A stretch of 64,000 nucleotides of DNA, taken from positions 777,628 through 841,627 of the forward strand of contig NZ_CP116619.1 of NCBI RefSeq assembly GCF_030409055.1, in the 5' to 3' direction. This document shows, one piece after another, positions 19,808 to 29,094 of this stretch. The stretch is from Trichocoleus desertorum NBK24. Its GTDB lineage: Bacteria; Cyanobacteriota; Cyanobacteriia; FACHB-46. The position numbers were made by a program, and so were the translations under genes. Below the pieces are notes generated by a model. It did not search any database. It was not told the origin of the DNA and worked only from the letters and a program-made list of their open reading frames with translations. How positions within the stretch are numbered: position 1 is the stretch's first letter; the number at the start of each line of letters is the position of its first letter.

Positions 19808-20890
19808 ATGACTACTACTCTACAGAGACGCGAAAGCGCCAACCTGTGGGAGCAGTTCTGCAACTGGGTCACCAGCACCGACAACCGCCTCTATGTAGGC
19901 TGGTTCGGCGTCCTGATGATTCCTACCCTGCTCTCTGCCACCATCTGCTTCATCATCGCTTTCATCGCCGCTCCTCCCGTTGATATCGATGGTATCCGTG
20001 AGCCTGTCGCTGGCTCCCTCATCTACGGCAACAACATCATCTCCGGTGCCGTTGTTCCTTCCTCCAATGCGATCGGCCTCCACTTCTACCCCATCTGGGA
20101 AGCTGCTTCCCTCGATGAGTGGCTCTACAACGGTGGCCCTTACCAGTTGGTGATTTTCCACTTCCTCATTGGCGTCTTCTGCTACATGGGTCGTGAGTGG
20201 GAACTCTCCTACCGCCTCGGTATGCGTCCTTGGATCTGCGTTGCTTACTCTGCACCCGTAGCAGCAGCAACCGCAGTCTTCCTCATCTACCCTATCGGCC
20301 AAGGTTCCTTCTCCGATGGCATGCCCCTCGGTATCTCCGGTACCTTCAACTTCATGTTGGTCTTCCAAGCTGAGCACAACATCTTGATGCACCCCTTCCA
20401 CCAACTTGGTGTGGCAGGTGTGTTCGGGGGCGCTCTGTTCTCCGCGATGCACGGTTCCTTGGTGACTTCCTCCTTGGTACGTGAAACCAGCGAGAACGAG
20501 TCTCAGAACTACGGTTACAAGTTTGGTCAAGAAGAAGAGACCTACAACATCGTGGCAGCTCACGGCTACTTCGGCCGCTTGATCTTCCAATATGCGTCCT
20601 TCAACAACAGCCGGGCTCTGCACTTCTTCTTGGGTGCATGGCCTGTGATCGGCATCTGGTTCACGTCCTTGGGCATCAGCACGATGGCGTTCAACCTGAA
20701 CGGATTCAACTTCAACCAGTCCATCATCGACTCACAGGGTCAAGTGATTGGCACCTGGGCTGACGTACTGAACCGTGCGAACCTGGGGATGGAAGTGATG
20801 CACGAGCGCAACGCTCACAACTTCCCCCTCGACCTGGCTGCTGGCGAAGCTGCTCCTGTAGCGCTAACCGCTCCTGCTATCCACGGTTAA
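19808..20890 (+). CDS. psbA: Photosystem II reaction centre protein D1
   Basis: D1 binds the P680 chlorophylls, pheophytin, QB and most of the Mn4CaO5 cluster. The 360-residue protein has five membrane helices and the key residues in place: Tyr161, Asp170, Glu189, His190, His198 and, at the C terminus, the Ala344 processing site in DLAAGE with a 16-residue extension. Residue 130 is Glu, the form associated with high-light D1 variants, not the Gln130 form. Codon use is extremely biased (TTC, AAC, TAC), typical of a highly expressed gene, and no Shine-Dalgarno sequence precedes the ATG. A terminator follows. Cyanobacteria usually have several psbA copies; only this one is in the window. Confidence 0.99.
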   Translation: MTTTLQRRESANLWEQFCNWVTSTDNRLYVGWFGVLMIPTLLSATICFIIAFIAAPPVDIDGIREPVAGSLIYGNNIISGAVVPSSNAIGLHFYPIWEAASLDEWLYNGGPYQLVIFHFLIGVFCYMGREWELSYRLGMRPWICVAYSAPVAAATAVFLIYPIGQGSFSDGMPLGISGTFNFMLVFQAEHNILMHPFHQLGVAGVFGGALFSAMHGSLVTSSLVRETSENESQNYGYKFGQEEETYNIVAAHGYFGRLIFQYASFNNSRALHFFLGAWPVIGIWFTSLGISTMAFNLNGFNFNQSIIDSQGQVIGTWADVLNRANLGMEVMHERNAHNFPLDLAAGEAAPVALTAPAIHG

Positions 20891-20916
20891 TCTCTAGCTA
20901 CTACTAGCTAAATAAG

Positions 20917-20945
20917 AGCGCTCTCCTCACGGGGGGCGCTTTTTG
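20917..20945 (+). terminator. psbA terminator
   Basis: AGCGCTCTCC (20917-20926) pairs with GGGGGGCGCT region (20931-20940) through five Watson-Crick pairs plus further G-C and G-U pairs, loop TCAC, followed by a T run. It lies 27 bp after the psbA stop codon. Confidence 0.8.
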
Positions 20946-21001
20946 CATTACTTAAGACTTAACCCTGTTAAGATTAGAGTTTCTGAGTTATGTAAAGAAT
21001 T

Positions 21002-22090
21002 ATGGGCAACACGTTTGGACATCTTTTTCGGATTACTACGTTCGGAGAATCCCACGGTGGTGGGGTTGGTGTCGTAATCGATGGTTGCCCCCCAACACTA
21101 GAGCTCTCTGCTGAAGAAATTCAGTTTGAACTCGATCGCCGTCGGCCTGGACAGAGCAAAATCACCACCCCTCGCAAAGAAGCAGATACCTGTGAAATTT
21201 TATCTGGGGTGTTTGAAGGCAAGACCCTCGGCACACCGATCGCAATCTTGGTGCGTAACAAAGATACCCGTTCTCAGGACTATGACGAGATGGTTGAGAA
21301 GTATCGTCCTTCTCATGCCGATGCCACCTATGACGCTAAGTATGGCATTCGCAACTGGCAGGGGGGTGGACGATCGTCTGCTAGAGAAACCATTGGTCGA
21401 GTCGCAGCAGGGGCGATCGCCAAAAAAATCCTCAAGCAAGTCGCTGGAATCGAGGTCATCAGCTATGTCAAGCGGATTAAAGACTTAGAAGCGGTGATTA
21501 ACTCCAAAACAGTCACCCTAGAGCAAGTTGAAAGTAACATTGTGCGCTGCCCTGACCTAGAATGCGCTGAACAAATGATCGCCCTTGTGGAGTCGGCTCG
21601 CGATCAAGGTGATTCTCTAGGCGGGGTCGTTGAATGTGTAGCGCGCAGTGTCCCTAAAGGGCTGGGCTCTCCAGTCTTTGATAAGTTGGAAGCTGACTTA
21701 GCCAAAGGCGTGATGTCCTTACCTGCCACCAAAGGCTTTGAAATTGGCTCTGGCTTTGCTGGCACCTTAATGACGGGCAGCGAGCACAACGACGAATTTT
21801 ACATCGATGAAGCTGGTGAAATTCGCACAGCAACTAACCGCTCTGGCGGTGTTCAAGGTGGCATCTCCAATGGAGAAGACATCGTGATTCGAGTTGCCTT
21901 CAAACCCACCGCAACGATCCGAAAAGAGCAACGTACTGTTACCACGGAAGGTGAAGAAACCACCCTCGCTGGTAAAGGTCGTCATGACCCTTGTGTCTTA
22001 CCCAGAGCAGTGCCGATGGTAGAAGCGATGGTCGCCTTGGTGCTTTGCGATCATCTCCTGCGCCATTACGGTCAATGTAAGGTGCTGTAG
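21002..22090 (+). CDS. aroC: Chorismate synthase
   Basis: Chorismate synthase converts 5-enolpyruvylshikimate-3-phosphate to chorismate using reduced FMN, the last step of the shikimate pathway. The 362-residue protein shows the family signatures [17 protein letters not shown] near residue 17, [29 protein letters not shown] in overlapping conserved blocks near 103-130, and a C-terminal [18 protein letters not shown]. All active-site arginines and the histidine of GRHDPC appear intact. It follows psbA after a terminator and so should have its own promoter. It supplies the pheA product further along the window. Confidence 0.97.
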   Translation: MGNTFGHLFRITTFGESHGGGVGVVIDGCPPTLELSAEEIQFELDRRRPGQSKITTPRKEADTCEILSGVFEGKTLGTPIAILVRNKDTRSQDYDEMVEKYRPSHADATYDAKYGIRNWQGGGRSSARETIGRVAAGAIAKKILKQVAGIEVISYVKRIKDLEAVINSKTVTLEQVESNIVRCPDLECAEQMIALVESARDQGDSLGGVVECVARSVPKGLGSPVFDKLEADLAKGVMSLPATKGFEIGSGFAGTLMTGSEHNDEFYIDEAGEIRTATNRSGGVQGGISNGEDIVIRVAFKPTATIRKEQRTVTTEGEETTLAGKGRHDPCVLPRAVPMVEAMVALVLCDHLLRHYGQCKVL

Positions 22091-22147
22091 GCGCTCTCTC
22101 AAGTTGAGACAATAGAAATTTCGACTGGAGGAGCTTTAGAGTTTCTC

Positions 22148-22645
22148 CTAGTTTTCTATAGCTTGCTGGGTATCAGGTGACGGCACCCACCTTAAAAAAC
22201 ATCGATAGCCGTGTTGCTCTGTCACTTCTGCACCCAATCGGCGATAAAAACTAAGTCCACGAGTATTGCGAGCATCAGCATTCCAGGCAAGATGAGTACA
22301 ATCATTTTCCTGAGAAATCTGAGCCAGACGAGTCATTAACGCTGCACCTACACCTTGACTTCTCATTGCTTTATCTACATACAGATCATCGAGCCAAATA
22401 CTGGGTTGACCCGCGAACGATGAATATCTAAATCCATACAAGGCAAAGCCGACCTCACTTCCTGAAAACTCTGCAAACAAGACGTAAGCCAGGGGAACTG
22501 CACCAAAAAGCGTTTTGTATATTTTTTCTTCAGACGTCCGCAAGTCGCTGAGAAAGGCCCCGACCTTTCGATCAAACTCTGCTTTCTTCTTAATGAACGA
22601 GAAAATTAGCGCCACGTCATCGGAATTGGCGGATCTGATTCTCAT
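22148..22645 (-). CDS. GNAT family N-acetyltransferase
   Basis: A 165-residue GNAT-fold acetyltransferase. Motif A, the acetyl-CoA pyrophosphate loop, is RSQGVGAALM (about residues 95-104), preceded by the strand WLDDLYVDKAM; the C-terminal motif is RNTRGLSFYRRLGAEV. The substrate cannot be read from sequence; the arrangement (RIRSANSDDVALI.FI start, FALYGF, LDDLYV) resembles the diamine/spermidine or aminoacyl acetyltransferase-like group that is often called YhhY/SSAT-like. It is convergent with aroC, separated by 57 bp, and monocistronic. Confidence 0.88.
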   Translation of the reverse strand: MRIRSANSDDVALIFSFIKKKAEFDRKVGAFLSDLRTSEEKIYKTLFGAVPLAYVLFAEFSGSEVGFALYGFRYSSFAGQPSIWLDDLYVDKAMRSQGVGAALMTRLAQISQENDCTHLAWNADARNTRGLSFYRRLGAEVTEQHGYRCFLRWVPSPDTQQAIEN

Positions 22646-22734
22646 TCACTAATCCTCAACCACCTCAAAACCAGAGAAAACGGCAGGACAGTCTATCGTG
22701 CGAACGTACAGTACAACAGTACACGAGTTTAAAA

Positions 22735-22804
22735 GGCGGCACCCAGATTCGAACTGGGGGTAAAGGATTTGCAGTCCTCTGCCTTACCACTTGGCCATGC
22801 CGCC
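22735..22804 (-). tRNA. tRNA-Cys (GCA)
   Basis: On the minus strand the 70-nt cloverleaf has acceptor arms GGCGGCA/TGCCGCC, a D arm GCC..GGC, an anticodon stem GAGGA/TCCTT closed by a G-T or mismatched end pair, the anticodon loop CTGCAAA with anticodon GCA, and a T arm CCCAG-TTCGAAT-CTGGG. CCA is not encoded. Confidence 0.95.
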
Positions 22805-23130
22805 AACCTTTCAGGATTACAAGTATATCAAATCTTTTGAAAGATTTATCATCCGAATCAGATTTTATTTCAAAGAAATCATTTTCAACCAGATCGCGAT
22901 CTCTCAGCAGCGATCGCCAATCAACTGGACACACTCTCTACTTCCATCTATGTTTGAGCTTGAGGTCGCCAAATCTGCTTTGGATTGCAGCTCACCCGAT
23001 TCTCGTCAGCTCAATCTTTACCTGGATGAAGTCTAGAATATCCAAGTTGAGCGAGTCGAGTATATTAGTTCGATTTGGCAACCTCAAGCCATTGATTCAG
23101 GCGATCGATGAATAAAGCAGAGTTGATGAA
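22805..23130. other. Intergenic region, no gene recognised
   Basis: Between tRNA-Cys and the ComFB-like gene are 326 bases. Short open frames on the plus strand (for example to 23036 and 23115) have no ribosome binding site and no recognisable motif. They may be remnants of a decayed gene, but I cannot support that. Confidence 0.4.
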
Positions 23131-23481
23131 TTAGCCAAACCAGTTGGAGGGGGCACAACCTGAGTTCAGCTCTGAAGGAATATGATGACTGACCCAATCG
23201 GCATTTTCTTCCACGATGCGCTCAATTCCTTCCATGACCATCAGCCGTAAGCGATCGCGTAAGGAGCGGGGTACTAATGTTGGGTCTGCTTCTAACTCGC
23301 TGTGCTCCTCAATCATGGCGTAGCAGGCTGGCACACAATTGAGGACGTAAGCAATCAGCTGTTCGCGTAGTTCTGGTATCGCAAACGCTTGGCGGTAGGG
23401 ATGGTAGTGATAGGTATCTAAAACGTTTTCTACTTCTAAGGAAACCAATGGAAGTGTTAGATTGGCGATAGTTTTGGACAT
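23131..23481 (-). CDS. ComFB-like small protein
   Basis: A 116-residue soluble helical protein of the type annotated in cyanobacteria as late competence protein ComFB-like. It shows the usual opening LEVENVLDTYHYHPYRQAF, then LREQLIAYVLNCVPACYAMIEE in two helices, and an arginine-rich middle, SLRDRLRLMVMEGI. Cyanobacterial ComFB-domain proteins have been reported as cyclic-dinucleotide receptors; assigning that role here is inference from resemblance. The cysteines typical of Bacillus ComFB are not conserved. It is monocistronic, with a 402-bp gap on its upstream side. Confidence 0.55.
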   Translation of the reverse strand: MSKTIANLTLPLVSLEVENVLDTYHYHPYRQAFAIPELREQLIAYVLNCVPACYAMIEEHSELEADPTLVPRSLRDRLRLMVMEGIERIVEENADWVSHHIPSELNSGCAPSNWFG

Positions 23482-23883
23482 TTTCCTAACTCCAGCTTTC
23501 TACAAATGCATGGAATGATCGGTAACTACCTCACGCCATCCGAAAAAGTTTTCTAGAATACAGATCCATCCATATGCATCTAGAACTTTAATTACAGGAT
23601 AGTTTTTTCCATAGGAAGCAGAAACGACTTTAATATTTATTATTGCTCGTCTACTTTCAGGCTAATTGCTTTAGTAATCTAATCAAAGTAAAGCAGTAAC
23701 CAATCCAAGAAAAGCCTTGAGTGATTGAGTTTCAAGCTGCGCTCAGCAGTCTCACAGCCTAAAAATGAACTCTAACTAAGCTAGGTTTGCTTTCACTCAT
23801 TTTCCTACTCGTCTTCTATCAAACTAAGTATGAAACGTCACTTAGCCTAACAAAAACCAGGAGTAAGAAGCGGAATTAAAGCT
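23482..23883. other. Intergenic region, nothing recognised
   Basis: This AT-rich gap of 402 bases lies between the ComFB-like gene start and the pheA stop, both on the minus strand. It must carry the promoter of the former. No hairpin followed by a T run, tRNA or coding sequence was seen. Confidence 0.4.
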
Positions 23884-24744
23884 TTACAGGGGCAGGGTTT
23901 CTAGGGGAATATCTTGTATCGAGTAACTACCGAAAATTTTGAGAGTTTCAGTATAGTTTTTTAGCTCTATTAGAGCAGCTTGAACAGATGATTCTCGCAA
24001 GTCTGCTTCAAAATCCATAAAGAACAAATAATCACCGAGCGATCGCTTGGTAGGGCGAGATTCGATGCGACTCAGGTTAATTCCTCGTTCGGCCAAAACT
24101 TGCAGGGGTTTTACCAAAGCTCCAGGTACGTTAGCCCCCACACTAAACCCTAAGGAAGTATGAGTGCCGCCAAGGGCAGGATCTAGGCTCAAGACCCAAA
24201 ACCTTGTGCAGTTGCCAGGGTAGTCATTAATCGGATGGGCCAACATTGGCAAATTGTAGAGCTGGGCCGCCCGTGGAGACGCGATCGCGCCAATGGTGGG
24301 GTTATCATCCAAAAACTGGAGGGCTTCAGTCGTGGAATTGTTGGCAATTAACTGGGCTTGGGGCAAAAACTTTTCTAGCCACTCTTGGCACTGAGCCAGA
24401 GCTTGGGGATGAGAATAAACCGTCTTGATTGCTTCTAAACTTTTCGATTGCGACAGCAACGCATGCACAATCGGTAAAACCAAGGCTTGCTGAATCTGCA
24501 ACCGATCTAGCTGCCAAAGCGTATCTAAGGTAATAGTAACTATCCCTTCAATCGAGTTTTCTACTGGCACGACTGCCATTTGGGTATCCCCTTGGGCTAC
24601 GGCTCGCAGAGTTTGCCCAATATTGGAGTAGGGGCAAAGCTGAGTGGCTTGGCCTGTCGCTTGGGATAGATGGTGCGAAAAAGCCAATGCTGCTGTCTCT
24701 GCATTAGTGCCAGAAGGCCCCAAATGAGCAATTGATACCGCCAT
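23884..24744 (-). CDS. pheA: Prephenate dehydratase
   Basis: Prephenate dehydratase makes phenylpyruvate for phenylalanine synthesis. The 286-residue protein has the catalytic domain with AHLGPSGTNAETAAL at the start, PVENSIEGIVTITLDTLW (the substrate-binding motif) near residue 80, and then a C-terminal ACT domain (about 195-280) with LGFSVGANVPGALVKPL and the ESRPTK phenylalanine-binding motif. There is no chorismate mutase domain, as is normal for cyanobacteria. It is divergent from the DUF1997 gene. Feedback inhibition by phenylalanine through the ACT domain is expected from the family. Confidence 0.96.
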   Translation of the reverse strand: MAVSIAHLGPSGTNAETAALAFSHHLSQATGQATQLCPYSNIGQTLRAVAQGDTQMAVVPVENSIEGIVTITLDTLWQLDRLQIQQALVLPIVHALLSQSKSLEAIKTVYSHPQALAQCQEWLEKFLPQAQLIANNSTTEALQFLDDNPTIGAIASPRAAQLYNLPMLAHPINDYPGNCTRFWVLSLDPALGGTHTSLGFSVGANVPGALVKPLQVLAERGINLSRIESRPTKRSLGDYLFFMDFEADLRESSVQAALIELKNYTETLKIFGSYSIQDIPLETLPL

Positions 24745-24979
24745 AAGGTCTAACTATTACTCTATAAGTCTGTATAGGTCTATCAGAGGAGAAGCAGCTG
24801 GAGTAATTATTTTTATGAAGATTCTTAAAAGCTAAATTTAATTATTTATGATGATTCGTTGACTAAAACCCAGTCTGCACAAGGCTAAGCCCAATTGCTC
24901 TCTCAAAAGCCTGAGATTCACACTATAAAAAAACTGTAAAATTCAATGAATAGCAACAGCACCCATACTTAATCCTCGC

Positions 24980-25564
24980 ATGTACACTCGCTTCGTAGCA
25001 TCCCAAGGGGTGGAAATCGCCGTTCCAGAACAACCCATTCCCATTCAACACTATTTACGCCAACCCCAACGCCTTGTGAATGCCTTGGCTGACCCTAGCC
25101 GAGTGGAACTGCTGACAGACGAATGTTTTCGCTTAAAAATGCGTCCTCTTTCCTTCATGAGTCTCAGCATTCAACCCACTGTGGACATGAGAGTCTGGGC
25201 TGAGCGTGAGGGCACAGTGCATTTAGAGTCTGTCGGCTGTGAGATCCGAGGGGTGGAATATATCAATCAGCGCTTTAGTCTCAATTTAGTGGGTCAATTG
25301 TCTCCAGTCTTGTTGTATGGAGTGACTCACCTGAAAGGACAAGCTAACTTGGAGGTCAAGGTGGAGTTGCCACCTCCCTTTTCATTCATGCCCCGCGCTT
25401 TGCTGGAAGCGACAGGAAATGGTCTGTTAAAAAGCGTTTTGCTGACGATCAAACAACGATTAATGCATCAACTGTTGTCAGACTACTGCCGATGGGTTCA
25501 TGCCCAAGCAGAAGAAATCACTCTGCCACCCACCAACCTATCCGTCAATAGTCCTACAGCGTAG
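24980..25564 (+). CDS. DUF1997 domain-containing protein
   Basis: A 194-residue protein of the DUF1997 family, found in cyanobacteria and plant plastids. Its opening MYTRFVASQGVEIAVPEQPIP is cut here for length; the conserved middle includes RLVNALADPSRVELL, FRLKMRPLSFMSLSIQPTVDM in two adjacent blocks, and CEIRGVEYINQRFSL. The second half is beta-rich, then helical (ALLEATGNGLLKSVLLTIKQRLM). The shape suggests a lipid- or pigment-binding-like fold, but the function is unknown. It is divergent from pheA, and its last 11 bases overlap the 3' end of rnhB. Confidence 0.85.
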   Translation: MYTRFVASQGVEIAVPEQPIPIQHYLRQPQRLVNALADPSRVELLTDECFRLKMRPLSFMSLSIQPTVDMRVWAEREGTVHLESVGCEIRGVEYINQRFSLNLVGQLSPVLLYGVTHLKGQANLEVKVELPPPFSFMPRALLEATGNGLLKSVLLTIKQRLMHQLLSDYCRWVHAQAEEITLPPTNLSVNSPTA

Positions 25565-26255
25565 CTGACCCTAAATCTAATTGAGTTGAGATAGGCGAGA
25601 TGGGTGCGATCGCCTCTCTACCCACTCTAGTGCCAAGCTGGTTTACCCGACAGGGACTAAACGAACGTCGATGCAGAGGAGATGGCCCCAATCTCTGCAA
25701 AGCTTGGCGATGTCGTGTCGTACCATACCCTTTGTTCGCTAGCAAATCATAGGCTGGGTAATGCGCTGCCAAACGAGCAATGAATCTGTCTCGCCAAACC
25801 TTAGCCACAATACTAGCAGCGGCGATCGCGACCGAATGTTGATCGCCCTTCACCAAGGTTTGTTGAGGGAGCAATAGGGTTGGAATTTTTTGATTTCCGT
25901 CAATCAAACACAAGTCGGGCTGGACTTGTAGCTTCAAAATAGCCCGCTGCATCGCTAGTAGCGAAGCCTGAAGAATATTGAGTTGATCAATCTCGGCCAC
26001 AGAAGCAATGCCAATTTGACAATCCACAGCAACGGCCCGAATCTGGCCCACTAAATGCTGCCTTTGCCCACTCGACAACTGTTTGCTGTCAGTGACACCT
26101 ATATCAATCAGGGTCAAAAGCGTCTCAGGTGACAAAATGACTGCTGCGGCTACAACCGGGCCAAACAAAGCACCTCGACCTACTTCATCCACCCCAGCAA
26201 CTAGCTGCTGAGTGTAGCAAAAGTCTGGCGCTTCCAGAAGTTTTAGCTGCTTCAC
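25554..26255 (-). CDS. rnhB: Ribonuclease HII
   Basis: RNase HII cuts the RNA strand at ribonucleotides embedded in DNA and in RNA-DNA hybrids. The 233-residue protein carries the catalytic acidic residues in VAGVDEVGRGALFGPVVAAA (Asp and Glu of DEVGRG near residue 24), the SKQLS motif and LIDGN near 115, and HxxS-type KGDQHSVAIAAASIVAKVWRD. The end beyond residue 205 is an unconserved tail. It lies 41 bp downstream of rne on the same strand, a common cyanobacterial pairing of RNA-processing genes. Its 3' end overlaps the convergent DUF1997 gene by 11 bp. Confidence 0.95.
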   Translation of the reverse strand: MKQLKLLEAPDFCYTQQLVAGVDEVGRGALFGPVVAAAVILSPETLLTLIDIGVTDSKQLSSGQRQHLVGQIRAVAVDCQIGIASVAEIDQLNILQASLLAMQRAILKLQVQPDLCLIDGNQKIPTLLLPQQTLVKGDQHSVAIAAASIVAKVWRDRFIARLAAHYPAYDLLANKGYGTTRHRQALQRLGPSPLHRRSFSPCRVNQLGTRVGREAIAPISPISTQLDLGSATL

Positions 26256-26296
26256 CGCTTCACCTACATTGTCACCTGAAGGCTCCTAGCCGCTGA

Positions 26297-28537
26297 TTAA
26301 TCGTCCGTGCTGGACGCTGCATCAGTCGCAGCCGAGGAACGCCGACGCCGACGCCGAGCAGGACCCAATTTGTCTTCTGGTTCTGCCACGGTGGGAGTGA
26401 CTACATCAGCAACGGTTGTCTCAGTCTGAACTGTCTCTCTCGTATCTTGAGCTGTGGTTGGAGTTTCTAGAGGTGCCGTTTCTAAAACAGCCGTTGGGGT
26501 ATTTCTGATCGGAGGAGCTACACGAGCTGTCTCTGTAGCGCGAGGTGCCACAAAATCTGTGGACGGCGCAGCACCAGCACCATTCTCATCCGTTGGCGGT
26601 ACTGGGTTATTCGGCAGAGGTGCCTGCCCAGGTAGAGCGACTTGGATCACCGCAGATTTAGGGTCTTTAACCTCCTGGTTTAGAAGCACTAAGGGAGAAA
26701 TACCCATCAGCGCAAATACGTCCTGCTCTTCCGGCGTCATCTCAACGGTGAAAACTTCCGGCGGTTCAACCACGGGCTTGATAAATTCTCGCTTGGCGGA
26801 TTTAACGCGCTCTGGCCTTTCCGGTTCAGCTTCCTTCGGAGCAACGATGGGAAAGTCTTCTAGAGGTGCCACTGTTTCTGGTTCAGCAACAAACTCTGCT
26901 TTGACTGCGATCGCCTTCGCCGGAATCACTTCTCTAGGATTGACTGGTCCCCTAGGAGCCACTTCACCCTCACCTAAGGTAATGCGGCGACGGCGGCGGC
27001 GACGATTATTCCCAGGACCACCCCGCTCCTGATAATTAGGATGGTTCATCAAATCTGGCTCTAGCGGATCGCTGCCACCGTCAAACTCTAAGTCATCTCC
27101 CCGTCCTTCCCAAGTATTAAAGGTAGCGGGTTCAGGATTGAGGGGCTCCCTATTAATCGGTTCTCTGCTAACGGGTTCGCGACTGATCGGCTCGCGATTA
27201 ATCGGTTCTCGGACTCGCACACGCAATTCTGTACTAGGAGCACCAGATTCCCTCATGCCTGTGCCCGATCGCTCTGCGACATCAGTATCGTATTGAGGAA
27301 GTTCTCCCGGTAAGTGAACGGTATGTCCTAAACCGCCACAGGTTTGGCAAGTGCGACCAAACAGTTCATAAATATTTTGGCCCTGGCGCTTGCGGGTCAA
27401 CTCGACTAGACCCAGCTCTGACAATTGAGCAATTTGGGGTCTAGCTTTGTCTGATTTCAGGGCTTTGTTGAAGTGCTCCAAAACTTGCAACTGGTCGCGC
27501 CGAGTATCCATGTCGATGAAGTCAACAATGATGACACCCGCTAGGTTACGCAGACGGAGTTGACGCGCAATTTCCGTCGCAGCTTCACAGTTGGTCCACA
27601 GCACCGTCTCGCGGGCCGTAGCAGAGCGAGTGAAAGAGCCAGAGTTCACGTCGATGACCGTCAGAGCTTCGGTAGGCTCAATAATGATGTAGCCACCGGA
27701 AGGGAGATCCACTCTGGGTTTCAGTGCTTCCCGGATAGCAGCATTGACTCGGAAGTACTCCAGCACCGAAATGCGATCGCGATGCTGATCGATCAATACC
27801 CCTTGAGGCGATCGCCCACCGCTCCAGTTCATCAAGTGCTGCTTTACCCGCTTGAGACCCGTGTGAGAATCTACAACAATCCGATTCACCTCACCACTGT
27901 ACGTATCTCGCAACACCCGCTGAATAAAGTCATCATCGCGGTTCAACAAAGCAGGTGCTCTCGTGGAGCCAGCTTCCTGCAAAATAGACTCCCACTGCTT
28001 TTGGAGTGTTTCTAAGTCTTCCAGAATCGCTTCTTCAGCCATTCCTTCTGCTTCAGTTCTGACCAGCAACCCCATCCCAGCAGGTTTAATTAAGATGGCA
28101 AGGGCTCTCAAACGGTTGCGCTCGTTTTCATTACGAATTCGCCGCGAGAGGTTGACCCCTTTACCGTAGGGCATTAACACCAAGTAGCGTCCTGGCAGTG
28201 TGATATTCCCTGTGAGTCGAGGCCCTTTGTTGCCTGTCGGCTCTTTCATCACCTGGACTAAGACTTTCTGCTGGGGAGCCAGTAGTTCCGTAATGGAAGC
28301 GGCAGATCGTCTTAAACGCAGTGGACCGAGGTCTGTCACATGGATGAAGCCATTCCGCTCAGAGTCGCCGATGTTTACAAAGGCAGCGTCAATGCCAGGT
28401 AAAACATTCTCAACGACACCCAGGTACACATCACTAATCTGGTGGCTGCCTGTGGCAACAATCAACTCTTGGATTTGATCTTCAGAAAAGACAGCAGCGA
28501 TGCGATGCTGCTCAGCGATAATAATTTGTTTTGGCAT
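26297..28537 (-). CDS. rne: Ribonuclease E/G
   Basis: RNase E is the main endoribonuclease of mRNA decay and RNA processing. In the 746-residue protein, residues 1-410 are the catalytic half: an S1 domain (about 36-120), the RNase E/G nuclease core with IDVNSGSFTRSA and VIIVDFIDMD holding metal-binding aspartates, and the zinc-link CQTCGGLGH. The C-terminal half is proline, glutamate and arginine rich and disordered. The near-terminal RRRRRRSSA is the nonapeptide that recruits polynucleotide phosphorylase in cyanobacteria. An inner RRRRRR tract near residue 515 may be an RNA-binding patch. rnhB follows in the same direction. Confidence 0.96.
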   Translation of the reverse strand: MPKQIIIAEQHRIAAVFSEDQIQELIVATGSHQISDVYLGVVENVLPGIDAAFVNIGDSERNGFIHVTDLGPLRLRRSAASITELLAPQQKVLVQVMKEPTGNKGPRLTGNITLPGRYLVLMPYGKGVNLSRRIRNENERNRLRALAILIKPAGMGLLVRTEAEGMAEEAILEDLETLQKQWESILQEAGSTRAPALLNRDDDFIQRVLRDTYSGEVNRIVVDSHTGLKRVKQHLMNWSGGRSPQGVLIDQHRDRISVLEYFRVNAAIREALKPRVDLPSGGYIIIEPTEALTVIDVNSGSFTRSATARETVLWTNCEAATEIARQLRLRNLAGVIIVDFIDMDTRRDQLQVLEHFNKALKSDKARPQIAQLSELGLVELTRKRQGQNIYELFGRTCQTCGGLGHTVHLPGELPQYDTDVAERSGTGMRESGAPSTELRVRVREPINREPISREPVSREPINREPLNPEPATFNTWEGRGDDLEFDGGSDPLEPDLMNHPNYQERGGPGNNRRRRRRRITLGEGEVAPRGPVNPREVIPAKAIAVKAEFVAEPETVAPLEDFPIVAPKEAEPERPERVKSAKREFIKPVVEPPEVFTVEMTPEEQDVFALMGISPLVLLNQEVKDPKSAVIQVALPGQAPLPNNPVPPTDENGAGAAPSTDFVAPRATETARVAPPIRNTPTAVLETAPLETPTTAQDTRETVQTETTVADVVTPTVAEPEDKLGPARRRRRRSSAATDAASSTDD

Positions 28538-28905
28538 TCAATTTCCTCAAAAATTGGCAGCAGTAAAGGCACCACAACACTTACGCCTCTAACACTTTGC
28601 TGGCTTTAAGCTGACGTCGAAGAAAAGCAGACTGAGTGCATCTCAGCCGGGTGAGGTGCAGACCGCCTACAGAACAATCGAATGAAAGAATCGATGATTG
28701 AATGAACAATCAGCAATCAGGCGCTAACGAGTGCAGTAATCTAAGACAGAACCTTCCTGTAAAGGGTTAGGTACTGGAAGCGGCGGAATCGCAGGCGGCA
28801 GAAAGTCTTTCAGAAGCAGGCTAGAACATCCTTTCTTAGGCCACCACTCAGCGGCAACTCTAAAGGCTTTTGTTCTTCAACTACTTCTATCTGAGAAGCA
28901 TTATA
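28538..28905 (-). promoter_or_regulatory. Long leader and candidate promoter of rne
   Basis: On the minus strand a perfect TATAAT lies at 28905-28900, which would give an rne leader of about 355 nt. No good -35 box is seen at 17 bases, so the assignment is tentative. Escherichia coli rne has a leader of similar length through which RNase E controls its own mRNA. A 50-codon open frame without a usable start lies within the leader (28724-28876). Confidence 0.35.
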
Positions 28906-29094
28906 GCGTGCAGATACTTCGATGCTACCCTGTTAGGTTGGCAGCGATTAGAAATAAGCATACCGCTTAATTCAGGAAAAGGTTTCAATCTTCAGAACTT
29001 CCTGAGTTGCGGTTTATATTAATTCAGAAAAAATTGAATCCCAAAGTCTTCAACGGTTGAGCGGGCAGGCACAAGACCTGCCCCTGCTGAGACA
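28906..29094. other. Remainder of the rne/radical SAM intergenic region
   Basis: Together with the rne leader this completes a 557-bp gap after the radical SAM gene. No terminator-like hairpin or gene is apparent in this part. Confidence 0.35.

Noticed and set aside
19820-20623. 267-codon open frame antisense to psbA
   Set aside because: It lies wholly opposite psbA and is a by-product of that gene's extreme codon bias; it has no motif and an implausibly acidic composition.
22791-23115. Short plus-strand frames after tRNA-Cys
   Set aside because: They begin within or beside the tRNA, have no ribosome binding site and show no similarity that I recognise.
26454-27032. 192-codon plus-strand frame opposite rne
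   Set aside because: It mirrors the low-complexity Pro/Glu/Arg-rich tail of RNase E and has shadow-like composition.
28724-28876. 50-codon frame in the rne leader as a gene
   Set aside because: It has protein-like composition but no ATG, GTG or TTG in frame, so it is mentioned only as an oddity.
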